A stretch of 64,000 nucleotides of DNA from Candidatus Latescibacterota bacterium (GCA_022827835.1 JAJEIO010000062.1:36345-100344); one strand, 5' to 3'; positions 35,176-44,501 are shown, numbered from the stretch's first letter. Program-made: numbers and translations. The notes: a model not told the origin generated them from the sequence alone.

Positions 35176-35262
35176 GCAAAGAGAGCTTATTCAATGAAAA
35201 CAATCAGAAAGCGGCTCATTTATCTCCTTGGGTTTGTTGTGCCCGGAAGCCTTTTCGCAGAG
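33613..35262 (+). repeat. shared signal-peptide coding repeat
   Basis: The first 23 codons at 33613-33681 and at 35194-35262 encode the same 22 residues plus Glu. The DNA differs at only four third-codon positions out of 69 bases, and similarity stops just after the cleavage site although the mature proteins are unrelated. This is a 5'-end duplication or gene conversion tract. Confidence 0.75.
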
Positions 35263-35772
35263 GGGGAGAACGATCGCGATCTTCGTATCCAGATGGTGGT
35301 GGGCGGTTTATCCAGTTTTAACCAATCCACGGGTCAATCCCCTACCATCGAAATCGGTGTGTGGAAACCTCTCTCCATCGGGGATAGGCTTACCACAGGA
35401 GTCTATCTCGGCCACGGCGGGGCCAAAACATCGATTCGCCAAAACAGTCTGATCAGGGAAGGCGACACACCGATTCTGCTAACACACCTCCTCGTTTATC
35501 ATTCCTTTGAACTAACCGATTCCTGGACCAGTCTTCTCGAATACGGATTTTCTATCATAGGCTTTGATCACAAGGGAACTTCTCTTTCGCTTGCGGGCCT
35601 AGGTTTCGGTGCAGGGGTTGATTACAATCTGTGGAAAGACTGGCTGCTGACTTTCAAGACGAGATACGTTACAGTGAACCAGTCATATCTTGGCGACCAT
35701 ATTCTGCATAATCAACTTTCTGGATCGGTTGGGTTAGCTATTCCTGTGGCCTTACCGAGATTCTCCTTATAG
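35194..35772 (+). CDS. small outer-membrane barrel-like protein
   Basis: A 192-residue exported protein, 18 bases after the first FG-GAP gene. After the signal peptide (same as the upstream gene's) come alternating strands: LRIQMVVGGLSSFN, TIEIGVWKPLSIGD, TTGVYLGHGG, WTSLLEYGFSIIGFD, AGLGFGAGVDYNLWKDWLLT and a final SGSVGLAIPVALPRFSL. This looks like an eight-strand outer-membrane beta-barrel or acyl-protein of similar size. No named family recognised. It sits between the two FG-GAP paralogs, which may use it as a membrane partner. Confidence 0.7.
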   Translation: MKTIRKRLIYLLGFVVPGSLFAEGENDRDLRIQMVVGGLSSFNQSTGQSPTIEIGVWKPLSIGDRLTTGVYLGHGGAKTSIRQNSLIREGDTPILLTHLLVYHSFELTDSWTSLLEYGFSIIGFDHKGTSLSLAGLGFGAGVDYNLWKDWLLTFKTRYVTVNQSYLGDHILHNQLSGSVGLAIPVALPRFSL

Positions 35773-37392
35773 ATGAAGTACCTATTCCCCATACTGGTTT
35801 TTGGAGTATTTCTAGCAGGACGGGTAACGTCTGCCGCGGCGCAATCGACTGGCGACCTTTTCGAGCAGTACGAGGTCGTCATCGGCTCGGCGGAACGCCA
35901 GACCGTTTTGACGGGATTCCTGCTCGGTGGTGCTGTCGCGGATCTGGCCGTGGTGAACATCGACGAGAATGGCGACCGCCGCTTGCGCATCTACGCTTTC
36001 GGCGACAGCACTTGGGAGCCGCTACTCGGCGCAACGCTGCGTCCCGAAGTGTTGTTCGTGGATGTGGCCAACATCGGCGGACGCGACCGCTTGATTGCGT
36101 ACGAGCCTGATCGTTTGAACTGGTTCGAGCCCGAATCGGCGACGGAACGGGAGTTGGTGGCAGTGACTTCCAACTTCGACCCGCCTCGTAGCGGCGAAAT
36201 TCCCCATGTAGATGTTACTCGGGACGTGAACGGCGACGAGCGCGACGATCTAGTCGTGCCGGACGTCGATGGCTTCTGGGTGTTGATTCAAATGAGCGAC
36301 GGCGCGTTCGCCGATCCGGTGAAGATCGGTCTCTCCACCGATATGAGTAGGATCTACGGAGCCGATGGATATCGATACGATCCTTGGTCACAGAGCCGTG
36401 TTCACGAGGTGGACTACAATCGAGATGGTCATATCGACTTAGTGTTCTGGAACGAGGACCACTTCGAGGTTCATCACCAGGACGAGCGTGGGCTGTTTAC
36501 TCCGAAGGCGGAGACCTTCACAACCGATGTGACATTCGACTCTGACAATTCCTCTTTGCTCGCCACTGGAGACATGACGGGGAGGGTGCTGCACTCGTTA
36601 AGCGACCTGAACGGCGACGGGGTCGCAGACCTGGTGGTTTTCTTGCTGGAGGGCCGGAGCATTACCAGCAAGCGTTCTGCCTTCGATGTGCATTTCGGCG
36701 CGCCAACAGCCGATGGCGGCACCGCGTTTGCGCCGGAGGTCGGAGCCACGTTCCAGTCGGATGGCAGCATCCAACTCGGGATGGACCGACACGACTTTGA
36801 TTGCGACGGCCAAGTCGAATTGATGTTCACAACCATTGAGGTCGAATACCTTGAGAGCAGCCTGTGGAAGAGGTTCAAAGGGTTTATGGGCGATGACATT
36901 TGGTTGAACCTTGAGTTCTATCGCGTGGAAGGAGGCCGCTACCGCGACAAACCCAACGCCATCCGTAGAATTGCGTTAGATGGCGTACCTAGCCATAAGG
37001 AGCCGGGATGGGTGCCACTGGACATCGTGCTTCGGGGGGCGATGCACGAACGCCGAAGGACACAAAAGAGTTGGCCGCGCGCGTTCAACTCGACTTTGCT
37101 CATCGGGGATGTGACCGGCGACGGCCTCTCCGACCTGCTCATCGGGCATCACCCGAGGCACTTGGACGTCTTTGTCGGCGTGCCGGGGCCGGACCTGTTC
37201 GCTCGGCAGCCTCAGGACATTGCGGTCGCCGTGCCCAACGACGAGGAATACACTTGGCTGGTGGACTTGAACAAGGACGGCAAGCAGGACGTCCTCATGC
37301 ACCACCCGTTCACGCTACGAGATGCTCACGGGGCCCGGAGACTGCCGCCGGGAACCGAGCCGCATCGGGTGACAGTGCTGATCGCCCGCTGA
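35773..37392 (+). CDS. secreted FG-GAP/VCBS repeat protein (copy 2)
   Basis: A 539-residue paralog of the gene at 33613, sharing EVVIGSAERQTVLTGFLLGG, the ENGDRRL region, LIAYEPDRLNWF and most DxNxDG loops (DYNRDGHIDL, DLNGDGVADL, DVTGDGLSDL, DLNKDGKQDV). Two loops are degraded: DVNGDERDDL and DFDCDGQVEL. Its signal peptide differs completely: MKYLFPILVFGVFLAGRV followed by TSAAAQ. It directly follows the barrel-like gene with no gap. Likely exported to the cell surface; role probably adhesion or binding. Confidence 0.82.
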   Translation: MKYLFPILVFGVFLAGRVTSAAAQSTGDLFEQYEVVIGSAERQTVLTGFLLGGAVADLAVVNIDENGDRRLRIYAFGDSTWEPLLGATLRPEVLFVDVANIGGRDRLIAYEPDRLNWFEPESATERELVAVTSNFDPPRSGEIPHVDVTRDVNGDERDDLVVPDVDGFWVLIQMSDGAFADPVKIGLSTDMSRIYGADGYRYDPWSQSRVHEVDYNRDGHIDLVFWNEDHFEVHHQDERGLFTPKAETFTTDVTFDSDNSSLLATGDMTGRVLHSLSDLNGDGVADLVVFLLEGRSITSKRSAFDVHFGAPTADGGTAFAPEVGATFQSDGSIQLGMDRHDFDCDGQVELMFTTIEVEYLESSLWKRFKGFMGDDIWLNLEFYRVEGGRYRDKPNAIRRIALDGVPSHKEPGWVPLDIVLRGAMHERRRTQKSWPRAFNSTLLIGDVTGDGLSDLLIGHHPRHLDVFVGVPGPDLFARQPQDIAVAVPNDEEYTWLVDLNKDGKQDVLMHHPFTLRDAHGARRLPPGTEPHRVTVLIAR

Positions 37393-37409
37393 AAGACCGG
37401 GTCTCGACT

Positions 37410-38618
37410 CTAAGGTCGCACCACGCTCCCGTCCGCCCGGCGATCTTCGGCCGCGTAAAAGGCGCGCACTTGGTCTCCGACCAATAGATTCTTCGCCTTC
37501 TCCTCGTCGATGTCGATCCCTAGTCCTGGCTGATCGTTGGGATACATGTATCCCCCTTCCATGGTCGCGTGTCCGGGGAAGGCTTCCAATTCTGCTGGCC
37601 GAAAACCGTTTTCCTCTTGGATTCCAAAGCTGTAGCTCGACATATCGAGGTGCATGGCCGCCGCTTGGTTGACCGGATCGTTGTCTCCACCTTCCTGCCA
37701 AGCCGTCTGCACGCCGTAAAACTCGCAGAGCGCGGCGATTTTGCGGCAGGGGGTGATGCCGCCGCCTTTGGCCACCCGGATGCGGATATAGTCGATGAGG
37801 CGCTCGCTGATCAGCGGCAGGTATTCGTGGACATTGACGAATAGCTCGCCCATGGCCTGCGGCGTGGTGCACTGCTGGCGCATGAGCCGGTACCAGCCGA
37901 TCTGCTCAGGTGCCAGCGCGTCTTCGAGGAAAAATAGCCGGTAGGGTTCCAGCCGCTTGGCCAGTGCCACTGCGATTTGGGGTTTGAGGTGCTCGTGGAC
38001 GTCGTGGGTGAGCTTGGGGCCAAAACCCAGCTTGTTGCGCAAGTACTCGAACATTGCGGGAATAGCCTCTAGATAGGCTTCGTCGTCAAAGGCCGGTGCT
38101 GCGGACCAGGCATTGCGCGGCTTGAGGGCGTTTTCCACGAATCCGCCGCCGCCATAGCCGCCGAGTTGGCAGCGGATTACCGGCCAGCCCTCGTCGATGT
38201 AGCGCTGGATGTCGTCGGCGAGGGCTTCGTGATCGCCACCGCCGGCGTGGGCGTAGCAGGGGACCGCCGCGCGGCAGGCCCCGCCCAGCAGTTCGTACAC
38301 GGGCATCCCGGCCTCCTTGCCCTTGATGTCCCACAGGGCCATGTCGATGCCGCCTAATGCGGCGTTGAGGATGGAGCCGCTGCGCCAGTAGCCGCTGTTG
38401 TACACGCACTGCCAGATGTCTTCGATGCGGCTGGCCTCGCGGCCAATCAGCAGCGGTCCCAAGCTCTCTTCGAGGGCCGTGGCGACGGTGGCGGCGTGGT
38501 TGTGCTCGCTGGCCGAGCCAATGCCGTAGAGGCCGGGCTGGTCAGTGATGATTTTGACGATGACCCAAGTGCCGTTCTGGCGAGTGCGGATGCAGCGGAC
38601 TTCCTTGATCTTGGCCAT
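37410..38618 (-). CDS. mannonate-dehydratase-like enolase-superfamily enzyme
   Basis: A 402-residue enzyme of the ManD/RspA branch. VKIITDQPGLYGIGSASEHN, WQCVYNSGYWRSG and ALWDIKGKEAGMPVYELLGG are family signatures. Metal ligands Asp206 (DVHEH), Glu232 (FLEDA) and Glu258 (GELF) are present, with His208 two residues after the first, as in ManD, and Arg149 at the expected barrel position. The second His of true ManD enzymes appears to be replaced (TAWQEGGD), so mannonate dehydration is not assured. Good ribosome site (AAGGAGGAG). Probably cytoplasmic dehydration of a sugar acid. Confidence 0.85.
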   Translation of the reverse strand: MAKIKEVRCIRTRQNGTWVIVKIITDQPGLYGIGSASEHNHAATVATALEESLGPLLIGREASRIEDIWQCVYNSGYWRSGSILNAALGGIDMALWDIKGKEAGMPVYELLGGACRAAVPCYAHAGGGDHEALADDIQRYIDEGWPVIRCQLGGYGGGGFVENALKPRNAWSAAPAFDDEAYLEAIPAMFEYLRNKLGFGPKLTHDVHEHLKPQIAVALAKRLEPYRLFFLEDALAPEQIGWYRLMRQQCTTPQAMGELFVNVHEYLPLISERLIDYIRIRVAKGGGITPCRKIAALCEFYGVQTAWQEGGDNDPVNQAAAMHLDMSSYSFGIQEENGFRPAELEAFPGHATMEGGYMYPNDQPGLGIDIDEEKAKNLLVGDQVRAFYAAEDRRADGSVVRP

Positions 38619-38741
38619 TGGTCTCCTCCTTGCGCAAGTTTGAGATTAGAGCGCCAAAACGGCGTTCTGTGGGTTGGATCCCCAGTGCTAGGGAGGCGTC
38701 AGCCTCAACATCCTGAAGAATTAGCAGCGACCGGGGTAAGC

Positions 38742-38750
38742 AATATAGAG
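38742..38750. promoter_or_regulatory. recurring AATATAGAG motif (copy 3)
   Basis: AATATAGAG lies 123 bases upstream of the mannonate-dehydratase-like gene, reading CTCTATATTGC on that strand. Here no plus-strand gene starts nearby, so the motif most likely serves the minus-strand gene. Confidence 0.35.
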
Positions 38751-38772
38751 CGTTGTCAAATATAAAATGCTA

Positions 38773-41076
38773 TCAGTAGGCCACCGAGATCAGGCGATTC
38801 TCGCTGCGAGTAAGTGCATCGCCTTCCGCCGAGACGCGGAGGATGTAGATACCAGGTGCGACCGTGCGGCCTTGGCTGTCGCGTCCGTCCCAGTGATAGG
38901 TCTGACGTCCGGCCGTGATGGCCGCGTCGCTGATGAGGGCGACCCGGTGGCCAGTCAAGGTATAGACGCCGAGGATGACCGGCCGAGGAGCGAGTACTTT
39001 GAACAGGTCGAGGTCAATTTGCAACCGGTCTGAAATCCCGTCGCCATTGGGCGTTAGGACCCGGTTCGATAGCGACAGAGCGGCAAAGAGCCGCCCGTCG
39101 GTGGGCAGGGAGACAAAGGTGCGGTCGCTGGCGATGGCGGTCTCGGCGTCACCGGAATCGACCTGTTGACGCGCAGTGGTTGACAAGGCGCTGTTGAACA
39201 GAAAGGCTTCAAAGCGGGTCTGGTTGAGATAAAGGGTGCTCTCGAAGTCGATTTCGATCAGGGTCGAACGTCGCACCGGCTCGGCGAGGACGACCTTGAA
39301 GCCTTGTTTGGTTTCTTCGACCGTGGGGGCGGCTGGCTCGCCAGCGAGGCGCAGTGCGCGGAAGGTGGCCCCAGCAGTCGAAGTGAGTTGGATCTGATCA
39401 AAGCCCCGGCTCGATGAGACGAACTCGGAGCGAAGATAGTAGGTAAACTGACTCATTTCGCCGGGGGCGACCTCGACGGGGAAGACTTCGGCGCGCGTTT
39501 CTTGAGCGAGCGGATTGTCGAATTCGAGGACGATATCGTCTAGGGTGGCGGCGGTGAAAGGATCTTCGGAGAGGAAGCGGATGTCCAATTGCACGTAGCG
39601 TCGGGGGCCGGGGGAGAGGAAGACTTGGCCGGAGGTCGCGTAAGCCCGGCTCCAGTTGCTCCAGTCGGCTCCCGCGGTGCGGATGGTGTCGATGGCTCCT
39701 CGGAAGCTGGGGATTAGCTTGTCGTATTTCCTCTCGGTGACTTGCTTGCCGTTTTTGTCGTAGAAGACGTATTGGTTGTCGAGGAGGTTGCCGGTGCGGC
39801 TGCGAATCTCGACGCGAGACCCCGGCGGCGCGTCGAGGTTCCAGCCGATTTCCGCAATGTGCTGTATGGAACCGAGGTCGTAAATGGGCGAACGCGCCCT
39901 GACTTCGGCTGGGTAGCCCTCGCCAAATACCTGCCACTCGGCGGTGGTGCCGATGCGTCCGTTAAAGGCTTCGAAGCCCTCGGACATGGGGAAGATCAGC
40001 CGCACGTGGCGAACTTTGCGCAAGGGGAAGAGTTCTTGGAAGTGGCGGATTTTGGTTAGATTGCGGCGATCCGAGGGCAATTCGCCCAACAGTTCCCAGC
40101 TCAGCGAGCCATCCGGTGCCCGGGAACCGTCGGAAACAAAAAACTGATACCACAGATAATTGAAGACGCCGGACCGGTGGCGACCCGAGCCTTTGCCCGG
40201 GGCTACGCCGCTATCGTCGCCCAGCATCCGCACCCGATCTACCCAGTACAGCGCGCCTAAGTCTATTTCGAACTGGCCGATCTGCTGTTCGGGTTGTGTG
40301 CCCGAGCCGCCGCGATGCACCGTGCCCCAATAGGTGGTGATATCGCCATCGACGAGGGTATTGCTGATCCCCTTCGACTCGATGAGGGTGCGACCCAACT
40401 TAGAGGTGGCTTCAGAAATGATTTCGACACTGCCTCCTCGGCCCCAGATCCCCAGCGAAAGGTTGTCGCCGATGCTCTCGACCACCACCTCGCTCAGGCG
40501 GATATTCTCCGTAGGCAAGTCGGCCTCAATGCGGATATTCTTCAGCGGCTTAAGCTCATAGTCAATCTCGATGACGTGCGATTCGTTAAAGCTGTAGCGC
40601 CAGCGCTTGTTGTAGCGTAGCGTGCCGGGGAGTATGGAATTGGCATTGCTGAAGAAAGGTTCGCCGTCGGAGGTAAGAATCTTGAAAAACTCCAGCGGGG
40701 TGCTGTCGGCGGCGAAGTGGATTTCGATCTTGCGCGCTGATACCACGCGCCCCAGATCGACTTCGATCCACCAATCCTCGACGCGGGCGTTCGGATCGGG
40801 TGCCCAATAGGTCGCCGGATCGCCGTCGATGAAGTTGAGGGCATCGCCGGGGTTGGATCCCACTTTGCGGATGCCGCCGCTGGCAAAGTCAAAGGCGTTG
40901 GCCACGGCGTTGATGTTGCGGCGGACAAAGGCGGGTTTGAGCGTACCGCGTGCGACTTCGACGGCGTCGCCGGGCAGTTGCCATTGGCGCCAGTCGTTGG
41001 AGGTGGCGATCCGGAGTTGGTCGCCAGCGAGGGGCGTGGCCAGTAGCAGGGCACTGACGAGGATGGCGTTGCGCAT
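38773..41076 (-). CDS. surface protein: tandem discoidin-like domains plus FlgD-like C-terminus (copy 1)
   Basis: A 767-residue exported protein. ATG at 41076 follows AGGA and gives signal peptide MRNAILVSALLLATPLAG. Two F5/8C (discoidin)-like modules carry FIDGDPATYW...WWIEVDLGRVVSARKIEIHF and LVDGDITTYWG...FEIDLGALYWVDRVRM, joined by a GDNLSLGIWGRGG linker. A shared middle region has RVEIRSRTGN and KQVTERKYDKL. The C-terminus VLTPNGDGISDRLQI, VYTLTGHRVALI and WDGRDSQGRTVAPGIYILRV matches gliding-motility/FlgD Ig-like tails used for surface attachment in T9SS-type bacteria. A longer frame reaches an ATG at 41205 but loses the signal peptide position. Confidence 0.8.
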   Translation of the reverse strand: MRNAILVSALLLATPLAGDQLRIATSNDWRQWQLPGDAVEVARGTLKPAFVRRNINAVANAFDFASGGIRKVGSNPGDALNFIDGDPATYWAPDPNARVEDWWIEVDLGRVVSARKIEIHFAADSTPLEFFKILTSDGEPFFSNANSILPGTLRYNKRWRYSFNESHVIEIDYELKPLKNIRIEADLPTENIRLSEVVVESIGDNLSLGIWGRGGSVEIISEATSKLGRTLIESKGISNTLVDGDITTYWGTVHRGGSGTQPEQQIGQFEIDLGALYWVDRVRMLGDDSGVAPGKGSGRHRSGVFNYLWYQFFVSDGSRAPDGSLSWELLGELPSDRRNLTKIRHFQELFPLRKVRHVRLIFPMSEGFEAFNGRIGTTAEWQVFGEGYPAEVRARSPIYDLGSIQHIAEIGWNLDAPPGSRVEIRSRTGNLLDNQYVFYDKNGKQVTERKYDKLIPSFRGAIDTIRTAGADWSNWSRAYATSGQVFLSPGPRRYVQLDIRFLSEDPFTAATLDDIVLEFDNPLAQETRAEVFPVEVAPGEMSQFTYYLRSEFVSSSRGFDQIQLTSTAGATFRALRLAGEPAAPTVEETKQGFKVVLAEPVRRSTLIEIDFESTLYLNQTRFEAFLFNSALSTTARQQVDSGDAETAIASDRTFVSLPTDGRLFAALSLSNRVLTPNGDGISDRLQIDLDLFKVLAPRPVILGVYTLTGHRVALISDAAITAGRQTYHWDGRDSQGRTVAPGIYILRVSAEGDALTRSENRLISVAY

Positions 41077-41109
41077 GGGATTTATCCTATTGAGCCGAGC
41101 CAATAATCC

Positions 41110-41118
41110 AATATAGGA
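41110..41118. promoter_or_regulatory. recurring AATATAGRR motif (copy 4)
   Basis: AATATAGGA lies 33 bases upstream of the minus-strand surface-protein start and 155 bases before the plus-strand repeat-protein start. Minus-strand reading is CGTCCTATATTGG, close to the copy at 50412. Confidence 0.35.
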
Positions 41119-41169
41119 CGCGCAAAAGGGGTCTAACAAGTAACGGCGCAATAGATGCGGCGGCACAAG

Positions 41170-41205
41170 GCTGTCCGCTGGTTCGCATTCCTCGATCTTG
41201 GCCAT
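41170..41205 (-). other. possible relic of a gene start (MAKIEE)
   Basis: A ribosome site (ACAAGGAG) and ATG encode MAKIEECEP. The enolase-superfamily gene at 38618 begins MAKIKEVRC with a similar leader (CAAGGAGGAG), and the first 18 coding bases match at 17. Similarity then ends. It may be the 5' remnant of a second copy, or chance. Confidence 0.3.
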
Positions 41206-41272
41206 GCGTGTCTCCTTGTGTAGGTTTCATAAAATAGATGACGAAAAATTCGCTTTTACTGTGAGGACACGT

Positions 41273-42037
41273 ATGCACGCCTTTCAACCCTACGCTTCTT
41301 TGGAACGCTACATTGGCCGCCGCCTCTTGGCGCTGCTGGCCGCGCTGGCCCTAACCGACGTTGCCATTGTGCTGAGTGCGTCGCTGAGTACTGCCTTGAT
41401 GGGCACGGCGTCTGGGGCCGATGTGGTCCGCGCCCGCGCCATTGAAATCCTCAACGACGAGGGCCAACCCGTGCTAGTAGCTACGGCTGACGAACGCCAG
41501 AACGGTGCTTTGTGGGTGGGGGCCGGTAATGGGCAGGGCGGGGTTAGCCTCAGTACCGACGCAGCCGGTCACGGCTTGCTGATGGTCAACACGGCTGCTG
41601 GCGCGCCGCTGGTTTCGATCGTAAGCAGCGACCAAGAGGGGGGCGCGTTGCAAGTGTACAGCGCGGTGGGCGAGCAGTTGGCGTACCTAGGTGCGAGCGA
41701 GGTTGGCAGCGGCCACTTGGCCCTGCGGAGTGCGGGCGGCGGTTTGCTAATTGCTGCGGGCGAAGACAAAGGCAGCGGCCTGCTGATGGCCAACAATGGC
41801 GAGGGAGTCAACATCTTCCTCGCCGGGGCTGATTCGTCGCAAAACGGCGGCCTGCTGATCAATAGCCGCACCGGCGAGACCTTGATCTACGCGGGTGCGG
41901 GTGCTGGCGGCAACGGCGGTTTGCACGTCAACGCCGCCAATGGAACTCACCTCGTCTTTTTGGGGGCCGATGGGCAGCGCAACGGTGCGGTGGGGATTTG
42001 GGACCGCCATGGCGCGGGTAGCGTCTTGCAGAAGTAG
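41273..42037 (+). CDS. membrane-anchored 23-residue repeat (beta-solenoid-like) protein
   Basis: A 254-residue protein; ATG at 41273 after GTGAGGA. A short cytoplasmic N-terminus and one hydrophobic helix (RLLALLAALALTDVAIVLSA) anchor it. From about residue 50 the sequence is a string of roughly eight imperfect repeats of 22-25 residues, each with two short strands and ending in a G or NG turn, e.g. GGLLINSRTGETLIYAGAGA and GGLHVNAANGTHLVFLGADG. The regular pattern suggests a beta-solenoid stalk or binding surface. No named family recognised. It is divergent from one FlgD-tailed surface protein and directly precedes three more (36 bases), so probably belongs to the same surface system. Confidence 0.72.
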   Translation: MHAFQPYASLERYIGRRLLALLAALALTDVAIVLSASLSTALMGTASGADVVRARAIEILNDEGQPVLVATADERQNGALWVGAGNGQGGVSLSTDAAGHGLLMVNTAAGAPLVSIVSSDQEGGALQVYSAVGEQLAYLGASEVGSGHLALRSAGGGLLIAAGEDKGSGLLMANNGEGVNIFLAGADSSQNGGLLINSRTGETLIYAGAGAGGNGGLHVNAANGTHLVFLGADGQRNGAVGIWDRHGAGSVLQK

Positions 42038-42073
42038 CGTTTGAATCCACTCTATGCAGGAGCAGGGCAAATC

Positions 42074-44404
42074 ATGGACTCCTTTGGACGATTCGTCTTA
42101 TGCTTGTGTGGGGTTGTCTGCGCCTTTTTCAGCGTGCCCTCGGCAAGTGCCGACGAGATTCGCTTTGCCTCGCGCCGCGACTGGCAGGCTTGGCCGCTGC
42201 CCGGCACGGTTGAACTGACCCCACAGGGTGGGCTCAAGCCCATCGCTGCCCGCCGCAACATCAATGCAGCCCTCAATGCCGCGGCCTTTGGCGGCGGCAT
42301 CCGCCGCGCTGGTTCCAATCTACGAGATGCGCCGCTGGTCATGGATGGCGATCTTTCCACTGGCTGGCACCCGCATCTGGACGATCCTCCTGAAAGTTGG
42401 AACATTGAAGTCGATTTGGGCCGGGGCGTCTCCGCTCGTCGCGTCAAGCTGATCTTCGATCCCCAAGGACCGGCTCCAGCGCTTTTTGACTTGTTGCTTT
42501 CCACTGGCGAACACGCTGTTGATGAGGTGGATAATCCCATCGCCGAAAGCGTCATCTACCGCCAGCGCGAGCGCTTCAAGGAGAATACGCGCTACGAGAT
42601 CACTTATGAACTCGACCAATCCTTCCACACGCCGATCCAGTACGTGCGCCTAGATCTGCTCGCCCTCGAACCGGACACCCGCCTGCTCGAAGTCGAGGTC
42701 GAAGCGCTGGGCGACAATCTAGCCTTGGGGACGCTCGAACGCGGCGGCAACCTCGAAGTCGTTCTCGATGCGTTTGTCACCCAAGACCTCATTCCGCTGG
42801 GCAACGCCCAAGTGCTCATCGACGGTGATCTTTCTACCCGCTGGTTCGTGCGGCGCACTATTCAAGCCGAGCGCGACGTATTTTCGCACATCATCCTCGA
42901 CTTGGGTGCCACCTACTTTGTCGATAGGCTCAAAATCGTCGGCGGCGTGGTCGCTCGGCCCGGCGGTGGCATTACCGCAGGCAGCGGTCGGGTCATTGCT
43001 TTCTTCGTTACCCGGCGCTCCTTTGGGTTCAATTTCTACGAGGTACTCGGTTCCGACGGTTCCTTGGCACCCGATGGTACCCTGATCTGGCAGAAGTACT
43101 ATTCCGGCACTGCTAGCGAATACGTCAAAAAAGTAACCGGTGCCGCCACCCACGCGTTCGGGCTGGTGCCCACTCGCTTTATCCGGGTGTTGTGGAAGAG
43201 CTGGGACGCGAGCAATCGCTGGGCCTTCCGGGGCTTCGCTGAGGAGCTTCAGGTGTTCGGCGAGGGCTTCCCGCAGAACTTGGAATTTCGCTCGCACATC
43301 ATGGACTTCCAAAGTCCTAAAAGCCTCAATGCCCTATCTTGGGAGGCCGACATCCCGCCGGGCACCCGACTGGAAATACGCAGCCGCTCCGGCAACGAGG
43401 TCGAAAATCTCCTCACCTACTACGACAAGAACGGCAAGGAAGTCACCAAGAGGCGCTACGACAAGCTGATTGCCAGCTTCAAAGGACCTATCGACACCTC
43501 CCGAGTGATCGGCGGCGACTGGAGTGCGTGGAGCAAACTCTACGCCTTTTCTGGCCAGGAGTTCCAATCGCCTTCGCCGCGACGCTACGCTCAGCTACAG
43601 ATGCGGATGGTCACTGAAGATCCGTCGGTGGCACTCCAACTCGACGCGCTCAGCATTGCCTTTAGCGACCCGCTATCTCAGCGCGCTGTCAGCGAAATTT
43701 TCCCGACCCAAGTCCTGCCGGGCGAGGAAACCGAGTTCCGCTTCTTCTTGCGCCCGCGCGAGACCAAGGCATCTGGGTTTGACCGCCTCGTCGTGGAGAC
43801 GCCGACGCCGACGCGCTTTATTCGCGCCTTAGTCAATGACGAGCCTTTGGAGGTTGAAAACCAGCCGGTCGAAGCTGGCTTTGCAGTGACTTTCCCCCAG
43901 CCGCTGCGCGACAACGATCTCGTCGAATTGCGCTTTGCCGCCCAAGTATTTCAGCAGTCCACTCCCTTCGTCCTTTTCATCCAAGACGCGCGCACCGAGG
44001 ACGCCAGCCGCCAGCGCGTCGATCCCGGGGATGCTACCGAACAAGTCGCCAGCAGCACCAACGTCGTCGGTCTGCCCGTCGCCCGCGACCTGTTGCTCAA
44101 CATAGTCTTCGACGCGGAGGTACTGACGCCCAACGGCGACGGCATAAACGATGTGCTCGCCGTCCGCGCCGACGTGATCAACATCCTCGAACCGCGCCCT
44201 TGGCACCTGCGGCTCTACGACTTGGCCGGCTACGCGCTCGTCGAGCGCTCGCAAGCTGTCACTGCGGGTGCCCAGGACTTCACTTGGGATGGCCGCGATC
44301 AAGCAGGGCAACTGGTGCCGCCTGGACTCTACGTGCTTGAACTCCACCTCGATGGGGACGCTCATCAGCAGCGCGTCCGGCGCGTGGTTTCAGTGGTGTA
44401 TTGA
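42074..44404 (+). CDS. surface protein: tandem discoidin-like domains plus FlgD-like C-terminus (copy 2)
   Basis: A 776-residue paralog of the 38773-41076 protein. ATG at 42074 follows AGGAGCAGGG; signal peptide ends ...FFSVPSASA. Shared features are RDWQAWPLPGTVELTPQGGL, the first discoidin-like module with MDGDLSTGWHPH and WNIEVDLGRGVSARRV, the GDNLALGTLERGG linker, a second module LIDGDLSTRWF...ILDLGATYFVDRL, LEIRSRSGNEVEN, the KRRYDKL block, and the C-terminus VLTPNGDGINDVL with WDGRDQAGQLVPPGLYVLEL. Exported, probably surface-attached by the C-terminal domain; ligand unknown, discoidin modules usually bind glycans or phospholipid head groups. Confidence 0.8.
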   Translation: MDSFGRFVLCLCGVVCAFFSVPSASADEIRFASRRDWQAWPLPGTVELTPQGGLKPIAARRNINAALNAAAFGGGIRRAGSNLRDAPLVMDGDLSTGWHPHLDDPPESWNIEVDLGRGVSARRVKLIFDPQGPAPALFDLLLSTGEHAVDEVDNPIAESVIYRQRERFKENTRYEITYELDQSFHTPIQYVRLDLLALEPDTRLLEVEVEALGDNLALGTLERGGNLEVVLDAFVTQDLIPLGNAQVLIDGDLSTRWFVRRTIQAERDVFSHIILDLGATYFVDRLKIVGGVVARPGGGITAGSGRVIAFFVTRRSFGFNFYEVLGSDGSLAPDGTLIWQKYYSGTASEYVKKVTGAATHAFGLVPTRFIRVLWKSWDASNRWAFRGFAEELQVFGEGFPQNLEFRSHIMDFQSPKSLNALSWEADIPPGTRLEIRSRSGNEVENLLTYYDKNGKEVTKRRYDKLIASFKGPIDTSRVIGGDWSAWSKLYAFSGQEFQSPSPRRYAQLQMRMVTEDPSVALQLDALSIAFSDPLSQRAVSEIFPTQVLPGEETEFRFFLRPRETKASGFDRLVVETPTPTRFIRALVNDEPLEVENQPVEAGFAVTFPQPLRDNDLVELRFAAQVFQQSTPFVLFIQDARTEDASRQRVDPGDATEQVASSTNVVGLPVARDLLLNIVFDAEVLTPNGDGINDVLAVRADVINILEPRPWHLRLYDLAGYALVERSQAVTAGAQDFTWDGRDQAGQLVPPGLYVLELHLDGDAHQQRVRRVVSVVY

Positions 44405-44501
44405 GACTTCCTTGCCGATCGCCACTTTTAACGCTTGTTGAGCATTGTCGTATTCCGTACTAATAAGACGGATATTGGCATATCTACCGCGGAGGCGATC
44501 T

